Source of the DNA: a virus
Direction: 5' to 3' (one strand)
Length of the DNA stretch: 54,709 bases
IMG/VR virus record: IMGVR_UViG_3300009545_000027
Coordinates: 1 to 54,709 of that record
A program made the translations under genes and the position numbers. The notes under the pieces are model-generated. The model had not been told where the DNA came from, did no database searches, and saw only the letters and a program-made list of their open reading frames with translations. This document shows, piece after piece, positions 48,507 through 54,709 of this stretch. Numbering within the stretch: position 1 is the stretch's first letter; each line of letters starts with the position of its first letter.

Positions 48507-48655
48507 TAGTTTTCCGCGTCCGACCCGTTGTAAGCTAACCTACGGTACTGCGGTGAATGAACTTCGGTTCTGCTGGTAAAGGTTGCAACAGTACGGGTCA
48601 ACACTCATGTTCCCGGACATGAGAGAATTCCCCGAAGCCGCAGTACCCCTACCTT
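48507..48655 (+). ncRNA. Candidate structured RNA with possible pseudoknot
   Basis: The gap 48476-48745 lacks a gene but is highly structured. Perfect outer stem GGTACTGCGG (48544-48553) / CCGCAGTACC (48638-48647); stem TTCGG/CCGAA (48563-48567, 48632-48636); hairpin CTCATGT-TCCCGG-ACATGAG (48604-48623). Upstream GACCCGT (48522-48528) is complementary to ACGGGTC (48593-48599) inside the outer loop, which would make a pseudoknot. GGTAG (48505-48509) and CTACC (48649-48653) may close it. It does not match a riboswitch or tRNA that I know. Confidence 0.55.
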
Positions 48656-48683
48656 TTGTTATCCAAAATCAGTACTTAATTTA

Positions 48684-48708
48684 TTGGACTTCGTGTTGGA
48701 TTTAAAAT
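48684..48708 (+). promoter_or_regulatory. Diverged member of the palindromic promoter family
   Basis: TTGGAC (48684-48689), then TTGGAT, then TAAAATACTCTT at the -10 position; 13 bases separate TTGGAC and TAAAAT, as in P1. Confidence 0.45.
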
Positions 48709-48745
48709 ACTCTTCATTCAGGCGGGCAGACCGCGAGGAGAAAAA

Positions 48746-48838
48746 ATGACACGACTTTACAAGATGCTGACGCGTTCGGGCTTCGAACGCAGAATTCGAC
48801 GCCTGTTGATCAAAGCGGCGAAACGGAGGATCTTCTAA
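48746..48838 (+). CDS. 30-residue highly basic peptide
   Basis: GAGGAGAAAAA precedes ATG. MTRLYKMLTRSGFERRIRRL and LIKAAKRRIF: amphipathic, about one third Arg/Lys. It could bind nucleic acid or membranes. It is paired with a hydrophobic peptide two bases downstream. Confidence 0.55.
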   Translation: MTRLYKMLTRSGFERRIRRLLIKAAKRRIF

Positions 48839-48839
48839 C

Positions 48840-48947
48840 ATGACGACCTTGGTGACACTGTTGATCCCTGTCGGCGTGATTGCTGCGATCCTTCACGGGC
48901 TTGGTTTACTACCCGCAGTTGTTTCGGCGATCACGTCGGCACTCTGA
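48840..48947 (+). CDS. 35-residue hydrophobic membrane peptide
   Basis: MTTLVTLLIPVGVIAAILHG and LGLLPAVVSAITSAL: almost all hydrophobic, one membrane helix or a re-entrant pair. CGGAGG lies upstream within the previous gene's end. Holin-like, toxin-like or regulatory roles are possible; nothing decides. Confidence 0.55.
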   Translation: MTTLVTLLIPVGVIAAILHGLGLLPAVVSAITSAL

Positions 48948-48967
48948 AAATAAATGTTGGATTTTGC

Positions 48968-48997
48968 TAGACAATCCGGCAGCAGTATAATATTATA
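48968..48997 (+). promoter_or_regulatory. Palindromic-box promoter P11
   Basis: TTGGATTTTGC, TAGACA (48968-48973), 17 bases, TATTAT inside TATAATATTATA (48986-48997), then TTTCAGGAGAGC. The Shine-Dalgarno begins about where the RNA should start. Confidence 0.85.
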
Positions 48998-49015
48998 GTT
49001 TCAGGAGAGCAAACC

Positions 49016-49279
49016 ATGAGAACCGCACAGACGGCAGCACAAATCGCGAACACAGTTCAGCTTTTTGGATTTAGCAATCCGCGCATGGTGACCATAACGC
49101 GCGACGTCAAAACAAAGTTAGGTGTTGCATTCCGCAAGGGTGACGCACTTGTCACGGTCTACGAATCCGGGATGATCGAATCAGGTCCGTATATGGGGCA
49201 ACAAGGTTACTCCGCGTTCTCGATCCGCAACAACGTTTTCACGGCCATTCGTCCTACACACTTTCGTTTTGGTGTGTAG
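49016..49279 (+). CDS. Small unknown protein
   Basis: The 87-residue product: helical start, basic KTKLGVAFRKGDALVTVYES, then a beta-rich end. AGGAGAGCAAACC before ATG. Its last codons form part of a terminator-like hairpin (49253-49280). Function unknown. Confidence 0.72.
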   Translation: MRTAQTAAQIANTVQLFGFSNPRMVTITRDVKTKLGVAFRKGDALVTVYESGMIESGPYMGQQGYSAFSIRNNVFTAIRPTHFRFGV

Positions 49280-49280
49280 G
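49253..49280 (+). terminator. Hairpin over the gene end
   Basis: CCTACACAC / GTGTGTAGG, perfect 9-bp stem with a 10-base loop containing TTTCGTTTTG, covering the stop codon of the 87-residue gene. Confidence 0.6.
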
Positions 49281-49333
49281 CACAGGTAGGTTATTGTTCT
49301 TGTGACCTTGAAAAAATAATTGTTGGATTTCAC

Positions 49334-49363
49334 TAGACAATCCGACAGCAGTATAATATTATA
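49334..49363 (+). promoter_or_regulatory. Palindromic-box promoter P12
   Basis: TTGGATTTCAC, TAGACA (49334-49339), 17 bases, TATTAT inside TATAATATTATA (49352-49363). Nearly identical to P11. Confidence 0.85.
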
Positions 49364-49383
49364 GTTTTAGGAGAGCAAACGAC

Positions 49384-49545
49384 ATGAAAACGGCAACGAT
49401 CAGCTTGACGGCGGAACAGATGACGAGATTAGCGAACATCCTTTCAGATCACGCGGTTGATCTTTGCGACAACGGAAACGAAGATTCCGAAGACGCGAAG
49501 CTTTGCTACTTCGCTGCAAAAGCACTTCGTCAGGCGGCAAAGTAA
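49384..49545 (+). CDS. 53-residue helical protein
   Basis: MKTATISLTAEQMTRLANIL and later EDAKLCYFAAKALRQAAK, helical and acidic in the middle. AGGAGAGCAAACGAC before ATG. Stop shares one base with the next start. Function unknown. Confidence 0.7.
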   Translation: MKTATISLTAEQMTRLANILSDHAVDLCDNGNEDSEDAKLCYFAAKALRQAAK

Positions 49546-49775
49546 TGACCGGAACTAAACAGGTGGCACAGCGGATTGTGAACGCGGAAGAAAACTTCAT
49601 CGAAACCTTGATGGAGATCGCGGGCATCAATCGCGAAGACGCTGCAAAGGCAATGGCCACCATGTTGAAGCTGAAGGTCGCAAAGCTTGACGCCGTGATC
49701 GGTCGCATTACCGTAAAGCACGGTGCATATCTTGAAGCTTCCGCCATTCACAACGCGGTTGCTTTCAAAAAATAA
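49545..49775 (+). CDS. 76-residue helical protein
   Basis: Start ATG 49545 (TAATG overlap). QVAQRIVNAEENFIETLMEI, then AGINREDAAKAMATMLKLKV: all-helical, similar in style to phage small regulatory proteins. Function unknown. Confidence 0.7.
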   Translation: MTGTKQVAQRIVNAEENFIETLMEIAGINREDAAKAMATMLKLKVAKLDAVIGRITVKHGAYLEASAIHNAVAFKK

Positions 49776-49789
49776 ATGTTGGATTTTGC

Positions 49790-49819
49790 TAGACATCGGC
49801 GATCACGTATAATATTATA
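49790..49819 (+). promoter_or_regulatory. Palindromic-box promoter P13
   Basis: TTGGATTTTGC, TAGACA (49790-49795), 17 bases, TATTAT inside TATAATATTATA (49808-49819), then TTTCAGGAGAGC. Confidence 0.85.
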
Positions 49820-49838
49820 GTTTCAGGAGAGCAAACCG

Positions 49839-50321
49839 ATGACCGAGACATTCACAATTAAGCAGTTTGAAGAAGCGTTACCGACGGATAAGACGGGTGC
49901 ACCGCTTTGGCGGTATGTTGGATTCGTTCAAGGCGAGCATGTTTACGCCGTTGACGTCAAAGAGGGCGTTGTGATTCGCGTTCGGTCATCGATCGGTGTT
50001 TCGGGTGTTGCGGCGGGCGCGGGTGAAGACTCGATTCGCGTCATGCTTGCGGCGGACGATAAGGGTACGCCGCTCGGGTCGAAAGATCAACGTTGGGTTA
50101 CGCGTACGAAGAACTGGCGCGCCAACATGAAGAACCTGATCCGCAAGTTTTGGATTCTTGGTGCACAGTTGCCAGTGTGCCCGACGTGCGGCAAGCGTGC
50201 AGGTGCCTATAAGTCGAAGACAGGCGAACATGCTGGTGATTGGTACGCGAAGTGCTACCCGTGCGATTGGTGGGCAAAGTGGTTGTTCGCCGAAACGACT
50301 GAACGCAAGGAGGTCGCTTGA
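49839..50321 (+). CDS. Unknown protein with C-terminal zinc ribbon
   Basis: The 160-residue product has a beta-rich N-terminal part and a zinc ribbon near the end, LPVCPTCGKRAGAYKSKTGE then CYPCDWWAKWLF (CxxC...CxxC). AGGAGAGCAAACCG before ATG. Probably nucleic-acid binding. Stop overlaps the next TTG start. Confidence 0.75.
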   Translation: MTETFTIKQFEEALPTDKTGAPLWRYVGFVQGEHVYAVDVKEGVVIRVRSSIGVSGVAAGAGEDSIRVMLAADDKGTPLGSKDQRWVTRTKNWRANMKNLIRKFWILGAQLPVCPTCGKRAGAYKSKTGEHAGDWYAKCYPCDWWAKWLFAETTERKEVA

Positions 50322-50557
50322 TCGGTATTCAGGTTTTCATCATCGACCCTGCGGATACAAGCCCGCAGGGTTTGCCTGATGGAAGTATTTTGCGTTTCAA
50401 GAAAGCACGGAATGCTGACATTGTGTTCGCGGTCATCATCGATGTTTTCGGCAACATCCGGGCAACTGGCAAGAAGGTCGAAGAAAAGTACGCATTTGCG
50501 TCACGTTGGGATGTACTCGGTCAAGTAGGGTTGTGGGCACCGCAACCGAAAGGGTAA
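50318..50557 (+). CDS. Small beta-rich protein
   Basis: The 79-residue product starts with TTG overlapping the previous stop (GGAGGTCGC upstream). IGIQVFIIDPADTSPQGLPD and DIVFAVIIDVFGNIRATGKK suggest a beta sandwich. Function unknown. Confidence 0.68.
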   Translation: MIGIQVFIIDPADTSPQGLPDGSILRFKKARNADIVFAVIIDVFGNIRATGKKVEEKYAFASRWDVLGQVGLWAPQPKG

Positions 50558-50561
50558 AGGA

Positions 50562-50771
50562 ATGGCAACACGGAAAGACAAGATGCGCGCGATTTACGAA
50601 ATCATGGCCGAACACCGGGCGGTTGAAGGTGTTGCGGATTATGAAGATAGCCCAACAATGCGAAAGATGAAGGACACGGTCACGAAGCTTGTGCAGCGCG
50701 AACGTGCACAGGCGATCGAAGCGACACGGGCGTACCTATACGGTGAACGTGCAACAGCACCAAAGGCATAA
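50562..50771 (+). CDS. Small helical basic protein
   Basis: The 69-residue product MATRKDKMRAIYEIMAEHRA... is helical and basic. AAAGGA precedes ATG. Function unknown. Confidence 0.68.
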   Translation: MATRKDKMRAIYEIMAEHRAVEGVADYEDSPTMRKMKDTVTKLVQRERAQAIEATRAYLYGERATAPKA

Positions 50772-50776
50772 ACTTT

Positions 50777-51010
50777 ATGGAAACACGGGAAACGTTACGA
50801 CAACTGTTCCGCGAGCAAAGACGACAGGTTTGCAATCGTGTCGGCGTGCCATTCAGTTACTTTTATGGTGAACGCCCGGTGTGGGAATCCGGGCGAATCT
50901 TTACCGATATAACCGGAAATAAGTATCAGGCAGTTTTGCGCAACGGTCAACGATGTTGGGGTAGTTATTTTGAGGAACCGAAGCAGGGGCTTTCGCCCCT
51001 GTCGGATTAG
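50777..51010 (+). CDS. Small unknown protein, convergent with next gene
   Basis: The 77-residue product begins METRETLRQLFREQRRQVCN and ends GLSPLSD. The terminal codons contain a CAGGGGC-TTTC-GCCCCTG hairpin. It overlaps the opposing gene by four bases. Confidence 0.68.
   Translation: METRETLRQLFREQRRQVCNRVGVPFSYFYGERPVWESGRIFTDITGNKYQAVLRNGQRCWGSYFEEPKQGLSPLSD
50984..51001. terminator. Bidirectional hairpin at convergent gene ends
   Basis: CAGGGGC (50984-50990), TTTC loop, GCCCCTG (50995-51001), perfect 7-bp stem just inside the end of the + gene and just beyond the minus gene. No T run. Confidence 0.6.
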
Positions 51011-51420
51011 GACTTCTTCGGGATTTGTGGGGCTTTTGGCTTGATGACATCGCCCTTCTTCGCTTGCGCACATGGATCTGATAGCGTTCCTGTGCACGGG
51101 TCCGGGCATACAGAGCAAAAGCCGGGTGGACAGCACCCGACCCACGGATCAGGCGGCAGACTCGGACCGTGACTATCTTGCGCCCACAACAGGCGCGGAG
51201 TGATGTAAAGCGAAGGCATCACGGCAACCGGGCGGATGTCGTCTTGCGTATCGCTGTGGGTAACGTGTGAAGGCCACAGCGGAACCGCAGTCGTGAACGT
51301 GAAGTTGAAAACCGATGTTTGGATTTGCGTATGCATCCGTGGCTTTAAGCTTACGGACGCGTGATCAGCACACAGTGCAGACATTGCAATGAGTGGCAAC
51401 AGACAGAGCACTTTTCTCAT
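51007..51420 (-). CDS. Secreted Pro/Cys-rich protein
   Basis: Start is ATG 51420; the longer frame to 51579 runs antisense over the + gene. The 137-residue product begins with a signal peptide (MRKVLCLLPLIAMSALCADHA) and ends in a Pro/Cys-rich part (DPWVGCCPPGFCSVCPDPCTG) and a basic tail. Probably periplasmic, disulphide-rich. It is the only minus gene in this region and shares a short divergent promoter region with the next. Confidence 0.6.
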   Translation of the reverse strand: MRKVLCLLPLIAMSALCADHASVSLKPRMHTQIQTSVFNFTFTTAVPLWPSHVTHSDTQDDIRPVAVMPSLYITPRLLWAQDSHGPSLPPDPWVGCCPPGFCSVCPDPCTGTLSDPCAQAKKGDVIKPKAPQIPKKS

Positions 51421-51454
51421 ACCCGTATCGTATAAGAAGCGAGGATCGACAACG

Positions 51455-51907
51455 ATGGCGTACCCGATACCAGAAAAAGCAGACAAAACCAAAGACCCGG
51501 TACTGTTTGAACGGCAAGAACTTGGAGACTGCCTGCGAACGCATTTTCCGCATTCAGGATGGTGTACGCGGTGCGGCATTCCGTGGGCGCACTTTCATCG
51601 AATCAGCGAAGACACGCACACCACGAACTATTGCGTCGCGGAAGTCGGCGGTACCTGTACAGCATCGTTGCGGGTGTTCGATGAAAACGGTGTGGTCGTG
51701 CCCGGTACGGATGCACATCCGGACATTGAATTGCATGCCGGGTGCTTTCCGATGTGTCAATGGTGTTGGGAGCGTTGCACGATCGAAGAACGTGTTCGGT
51801 ATCACGAAATTTTGATCGATTATACCGACAGTTTCGGACACGGGACCGAAGAAGAACGGCGGCAACATCGTGCCGCCATCATCTATTCGATAAGGCTAGG
51901 TCGGTAA
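51455..51907 (+). CDS. Cys/His-rich protein
   Basis: Start ATG 51455 with GCGAGGATCGACAAC upstream. The 150-residue product has DCLRTHFPHSGWCTRCGIPW, and later CFPMCQWCWERCTIEE, a dense zinc-type pattern. Function unknown. Confidence 0.7.
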   Translation: MAYPIPEKADKTKDPVLFERQELGDCLRTHFPHSGWCTRCGIPWAHFHRISEDTHTTNYCVAEVGGTCTASLRVFDENGVVVPGTDAHPDIELHAGCFPMCQWCWERCTIEERVRYHEILIDYTDSFGHGTEEERRQHRAAIIYSIRLGR

Positions 51908-52272
51908 TGGATATAACAAAAATTAGTGAGTTCAATGATCTTGTCGAAGGTCAACGCAGATTAGAGATTACTGCCCGTATCGGCATGATTCACTTTCAAC
52001 TATCGGGTGGTCGTCTTGTTATGATGGACACGTTTCGACTCGACAGTGAAGAAGTCAGTGCTTTTGTAACGGCGCTTTATGCCGCGAAATCGCGTATTCA
52101 CGGAAAGCCCGAACCTGAAGCCTTTGTCACAATTAACGAACGCCTAGAGAACGAATGCGCGCGACAGCGGGCACAATTAACCGCACAGGCGGACGCGTTG
52201 AAGCATTGGCGGCGGGAAGTCGACGAGATGTCCGCCAAGATCGCGCGGCTTGAAGGGAGAACGTTCGAATGA
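51907..52272 (+). CDS. Unknown protein with C-terminal coiled coil
   Basis: Start ATG 51907 shares a base with the previous stop. The 121-residue product has a beta-rich first half (RIGMIHFQLSGGRLVMMDTF) and a coiled coil (RLENECARQRAQLTAQADAL). Stop overlaps the next start. Confidence 0.7.
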   Translation: MDITKISEFNDLVEGQRRLEITARIGMIHFQLSGGRLVMMDTFRLDSEEVSAFVTALYAAKSRIHGKPEPEAFVTINERLENECARQRAQLTAQADALKHWRREVDEMSAKIARLEGRTFE

Positions 52273-52421
52273 CCGACAAACAGTACAAACGTCTCGTGCT
52301 TCGCGGCATTTGGGCAATTCTGTTCACGTTGTGCCGTATTGCAGTGCGGTTGCCTAACTGCACGCTTAGCAACGATGCTGAAGACATCGAAATTGAATTA
52401 CGTCGCGAGGTCAAACAATGA
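52269..52421 (+). CDS. 50-residue membrane peptide
   Basis: ATGA overlap at both ends. MTDKQYKRLVLRGIWAILFT, then LCRIAVRLPNCTLSN: basic N-terminus, one hydrophobic helix, acidic tail. Function unknown. Confidence 0.6.
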   Translation: MTDKQYKRLVLRGIWAILFTLCRIAVRLPNCTLSNDAEDIEIELRREVKQ

Positions 52422-52618
52422 ACTACGACGCCGACATCGTACAGGAAGCGCGTGCAACGGTCTTGAAACCGGAAGCCCACGAAGACAACATCGATTGTTG
52501 GATTGCAGTTCGTTCCGCAGTCGATAACCTGCAAGATCAAATGCATGACTCGTTCTACATCGCGAGGTCTGCACGCGTGACCGTGCGGCTTGTCATTGAG
52601 GTCGAAAAGCAGTTATGA
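52418..52618 (+). CDS. 66-residue unknown protein
   Basis: MNYDADIVQEARATVLKPEA onward, helical then beta (ARVTVRLVIEVEKQL). ATGA overlap with the previous stop. Function unknown. Confidence 0.68.
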   Translation: MNYDADIVQEARATVLKPEAHEDNIDCWIAVRSAVDNLQDQMHDSFYIARSARVTVRLVIEVEKQL

Positions 52619-52878
52619 AGAAGATCGAAATGACGTACGGCGACATGGCACACGCCGCACAGATTTATGCATTCTTGCGATGGATGTACGAGAACAAGGT
52701 CACAGTGCCAAAAGCAAAAGTGGATTCGCAGTCGATTGCGATTAAATACGCAATTGCAAATCGTGATGCCCAGTATCAGGCACTTTTAAAGAAACTCGAC
52801 AAGAAGGTGAAACATGACAGTAAACGACCTGTATCAAATGCTCGGAAACTTAAAGGGCGACATCATGGTATTTCCTGA
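52615..52878 (+). CDS. 87-residue helical protein
   Basis: MKKIEMTYGDMAHAAQIYAF and a basic C-terminal tail (KKLDKKVKHDSKRPVSNARK). Overlaps the next gene by 65 bases in another frame, so its tail is doubtful. Function unknown. Confidence 0.6.
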   Translation: MKKIEMTYGDMAHAAQIYAFLRWMYENKVTVPKAKVDSQSIAIKYAIANRDAQYQALLKKLDKKVKHDSKRPVSNARKLKGRHHGIS

Positions 52879-52975
52879 CGATGACGGCGAACAACGTTTA
52901 CTTGACATCGTCAGCGTTGATTTCATTCCGGAACGCAATTGTTGGGCGATTCGTGCCAAACCGGAGGTCCGATGA
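52814..52975 (+). CDS. 53-residue unknown protein
   Basis: AAGGTGAAAC precedes ATG inside the previous gene. MTVNDLYQMLGNLKGDIMVF, then PDDDGEQRLLDIVSVDFIPE: a neat small alpha/beta domain of a type common in phages. Stop overlaps the next start. Confidence 0.62.
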   Translation: MTVNDLYQMLGNLKGDIMVFPDDDGEQRLLDIVSVDFIPERNCWAIRAKPEVR

Positions 52976-53322
52976 ACGATTCAGACAAGCAAACCGCCGC
53001 TATGTTGTTCGCACAGGAATCGATGTCGCTGATCGAGAAATACCGATTGGCGAAGCGGCAAACCGCGCAAGCATACGCATTTGAATGCAAGATGCTTGAA
53101 GAAGCACGGAAAGCACCGCTACCGTTGCGCCTGCGTCCTGCTGTCGCCGATGACATCAAACGCGGCGCGCTTATCTGGTACAAGCACGGGGACGATGGTC
53201 CTTTTTGGCAAATCGTCGACGAAGTAAGAAATCCAAATAGCGCGTTCAAGGCATATGTGGCGGAAGACGGAAGCCGTTACGGGCTTGACGACGCATTCGT
53301 CGAGGTCAAGGATGGTGAATGA
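52972..53322 (+). CDS. 116-residue unknown protein
   Basis: Start ATG 52972 behind CGGAGGTCCG. Helical N-terminal half (MLFAQESMSLIEKYRLAKRQ) and a beta-rich C-terminal half (RGALIWYKHGDDGPFWQIVD). Function unknown. Confidence 0.7.
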   Translation: MNDSDKQTAAMLFAQESMSLIEKYRLAKRQTAQAYAFECKMLEEARKAPLPLRLRPAVADDIKRGALIWYKHGDDGPFWQIVDEVRNPNSAFKAYVAEDGSRYGLDDAFVEVKDGE

Positions 53323-53575
53323 ATTGTTAGACGCGCATCCGACAGACCACATGCCGGAAAACATTGTAATTGCCTGCATGCAACGTGATGGACCGCCGTT
53401 TATTTTTGCAGCACCGACCGCGCAACCTGTGGGCACACGGTTCGAACTTGGTGGGTTTGTGTTCTCGATCATGCGTGTCGCCACACGTGCAGAATACCGG
53501 GCAAATCAAAAGCGCGTCGGCGGACCGGACATCGGGCTTAGCACAGACTTCTATTTTGAGGCGGTAACAGATTGA
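53312..53575 (+). CDS. 87-residue unknown protein
   Basis: Start ATG 53312 (or GTG 53315) overlaps the previous gene; CGAGGTCAAGG upstream. Beta-rich: PPFIFAAPTAQPVGTRFELG, FVFSIMRVATRAEY. Stop overlaps the next TTG. Confidence 0.66.
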   Translation: MVNELLDAHPTDHMPENIVIACMQRDGPPFIFAAPTAQPVGTRFELGGFVFSIMRVATRAEYRANQKRVGGPDIGLSTDFYFEAVTD

Positions 53576-53856
53576 AAAAAATTATTGGAATTACTTTTTT
53601 GGCATTGTTGATGATCTCGTGCGAGGATGGCGGCACACCGGACACGCAGGTTAACACCACAACCGGAAACAGCACGATTGAAATGCGTCCGTTAGGCGTC
53701 GCGCATGCGGGTCTGAATGAACCGATCAACGGGTGCAAGGTCTATGCGTTCAAGATTGAAGGGTTCTATCAGACCGCCGTCTATTGCAAGAACGGCACTG
53801 TCACGACGGCAAGCGCGCACCACGAAAAAACCGATAAAGATGAATCAGGTGAATGA
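53572..53856 (+). CDS. Small lipoprotein-like secreted protein
   Basis: The 94-residue product (TTG start) has a signal peptide MKKIIGITFLALLMISC with a lipobox-like ending in Cys 17, then a short disordered Thr/Asn stretch and a small domain with two more Cys. Phage lipoproteins of this type often block receptors or superinfection; that role is inferred. It is coupled to a membrane protein downstream. Confidence 0.7.
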   Translation: MKKIIGITFLALLMISCEDGGTPDTQVNTTTGNSTIEMRPLGVAHAGLNEPINGCKVYAFKIEGFYQTAVYCKNGTVTTASAHHEKTDKDESGE

Positions 53857-54065
53857 TGGAACACGATCCGATGAGCAACTTTTTCATTAACCAGCAAATC
53901 GGGCGTGCCCGCATTTTTTGGGGACTCTTCTATCTGGTGCGCGGCATACTGGCGGGTGCAGCAGCAGGTAAAGCAATCGGTTCTTGGCACTGGTACGGTT
54001 GGGGTGGCGCGTTTATTGTGCTCGCAATTAGCGACATGATCGATTACGTCAGGTGTGGGAAGTGA
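53853..54065 (+). CDS. Two-pass membrane protein
   Basis: The 70-residue product has two hydrophobic segments (IFWGLFYLVRGILAGAAAG and WYGWGGAFIVLAISDMI) and small charged ends. ATG overlaps the lipoprotein stop. A membrane partner of the lipoprotein is possible. Confidence 0.68.
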   Translation: MMEHDPMSNFFINQQIGRARIFWGLFYLVRGILAGAAAGKAIGSWHWYGWGGAFIVLAISDMIDYVRCGK

Positions 54066-54313
54066 TGCGAAAAAAGATAGAAGCGATCATCAAGGACCTG
54101 AAAAAGCTTAATCGTGAGAACTTGTGTGAAGCCACCTTCTACGAACACGATTCAGATTTTTTGTATGGTTCGGCATATGGGCGCGCATGCGAACAGGAAC
54201 GGATGATCAAGGTGCTGAAGGCAGTGATCAAGCCCGTAAAGGTGGACCCGGTCAAGAATGTCAAGCATCCCGCAGTAGAGGCAGTGCGGCGGATGAACAA
54301 GCGTCAACGATGA
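54065..54313 (+). CDS. 82-residue helical protein
   Basis: MRKKIEAIIKDLKKLNRENL onward; basic ends with an acidic middle. Start overlaps the previous stop. Function unknown. Confidence 0.66.
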   Translation: MRKKIEAIIKDLKKLNRENLCEATFYEHDSDFLYGSAYGRACEQERMIKVLKAVIKPVKVDPVKNVKHPAVEAVRRMNKRQR

Positions 54314-54579
54314 AGACGTCACCGTTAAGCTTTGGAAATTACGTTTTTCTCGAAAGGGTTGCGCGTGAACCGCAGACATTCCGGGCAAGTTCATTCGAAA
54401 CGGATTTGCAAAAGCGTGGATTCATCGCGATCGTAGAGCTAGGCATTCAGAATATTGAACGCGTCTACACAGCCACACAAGCGGGAGTTGCGCACTTGAA
54501 GACACACAAGCGCCCGGATATTCCAAAACAGAAATCGTACAAGGTGGTCGAACTGTTTATCAACGGGGCAGGAATATGA
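54310..54579 (+). CDS. 89-residue unknown protein
   Basis: Start ATG 54310 overlaps the previous stop (ATGA). MKTSPLSFGNYVFLERVARE, FIAIVELGIQNIERVYTATQ: winged-helix-like pattern possible. Function unknown. Confidence 0.66.
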   Translation: MKTSPLSFGNYVFLERVAREPQTFRASSFETDLQKRGFIAIVELGIQNIERVYTATQAGVAHLKTHKRPDIPKQKSYKVVELFINGAGI

Positions 54580-54709
54580 AACATTTGGTTCTATCAATCC
54601 ATAACATCAATGACCTGAATATCTTGTTGGAAAAGCGTATCGACGAACTCGTACAGATGAACACGGAAGCCGCGTTCAAGAAAATACGACAGCTTCAAGG
54701 ATTGCGCAC
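54576..54709 (+). CDS. Start of an unknown gene cut by the window edge
   Basis: ATG 54576 overlaps the previous stop. The visible 44 residues (MKHLVLSIHNINDLNILLEK...) are helical and Leu-rich; the 3' end is beyond the window. Confidence 0.6.
   Translation, partial: MKHLVLSIHNINDLNILLEKRIDELVQMNTEAAFKKIRQLQGLR

Noticed and set aside
48507-48655. tRNA or tmRNA in the structured gap
   Set aside because: No acceptor/T-arm arrangement or GGTTCRA-type sequence could be placed.
51421-51579. Longer N-terminus of the minus-strand secreted protein
   Set aside because: The added 53 residues are antisense to a + gene and would bury the signal peptide; the ATG at 51420 is preferred.

Overview
The window is part of the genome of a tailed dsDNA bacteriophage (Caudoviricetes), not a bacterial chromosome. 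Genes are densely packed, many stop and start codons overlap (ATGA, GTGA, TAATG), many tiny proteins are unknown, and virion genes sit beside a nearly complete replication and recombination set. No capsid, terminase, integrase, tRNA or CRISPR array was found. A lipoprotein-type signal peptide and host-like sigma70 promoters suggest a Gram-negative host, but the host cannot be named.

Layout. 1-6.5 kb (+): end of the tail module (tape-measure-like C-terminus, hub protein with a seven-repeat propeller-like tail, three small proteins), closed by a strong intrinsic terminator. 6.5-14.4 kb (-): SF2 and UvrD-like helicases, a TOPRIM protein, an HNH endonuclease and small zinc proteins. 14.4-31 kb (+): initiator-like protein, three 18-bp iterons exactly 44 bp apart (candidate origin), DnaB-type helicase, ThyX, MazG/nucleotide hydrolase fusion, primase, 5'-3' exonuclease, sigma-like protein, sliding-clamp candidate, a family A DNA polymerase broken in two, and a clamp loader. 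31-41 kb (+): single-strand binding protein, RecA, SbcD/SbcC, RNase H, a C5 DNA methyltransferase, a CmoA-like carboxy-SAM synthase and a RuvC-like resolvase. 41-54.7 kb (mostly +): accessory region of small genes behind repeated promoters.

The most exciting candidate is the pair at 38220-40294. A cytosine-C5 methyltransferase whose motif X reads GRAVP instead of GNAVP is coupled by a 4-base overlap to a CmoA homologue that keeps the arginine expected to hold the carboxylate of carboxy-SAM. Together they suggest a natural DNA carboxymethylation system making 5-carboxymethylcytosine. Second is the polymerase: one polypeptide carries a uracil-DNA-glycosylase-like domain, proofreading exonuclease and the first polymerase motif; the other carries motifs A, B and C. 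They are separated just before motif A by about 3.2 kb holding three genes, including a helicase-methyltransferase fusion.

Regulation. At least thirteen promoters carry the palindrome TATAATATTATA (or one change) behind a TTGGACA/TAGACA-like box. Several starts lie so close to the -10 box that the mRNAs should be leaderless. A sigma-region-2-like protein at 22048-22623 might be involved. Several intergenic regions hold nested inverted repeats that look like structured RNA, the largest at about 48507-48655.
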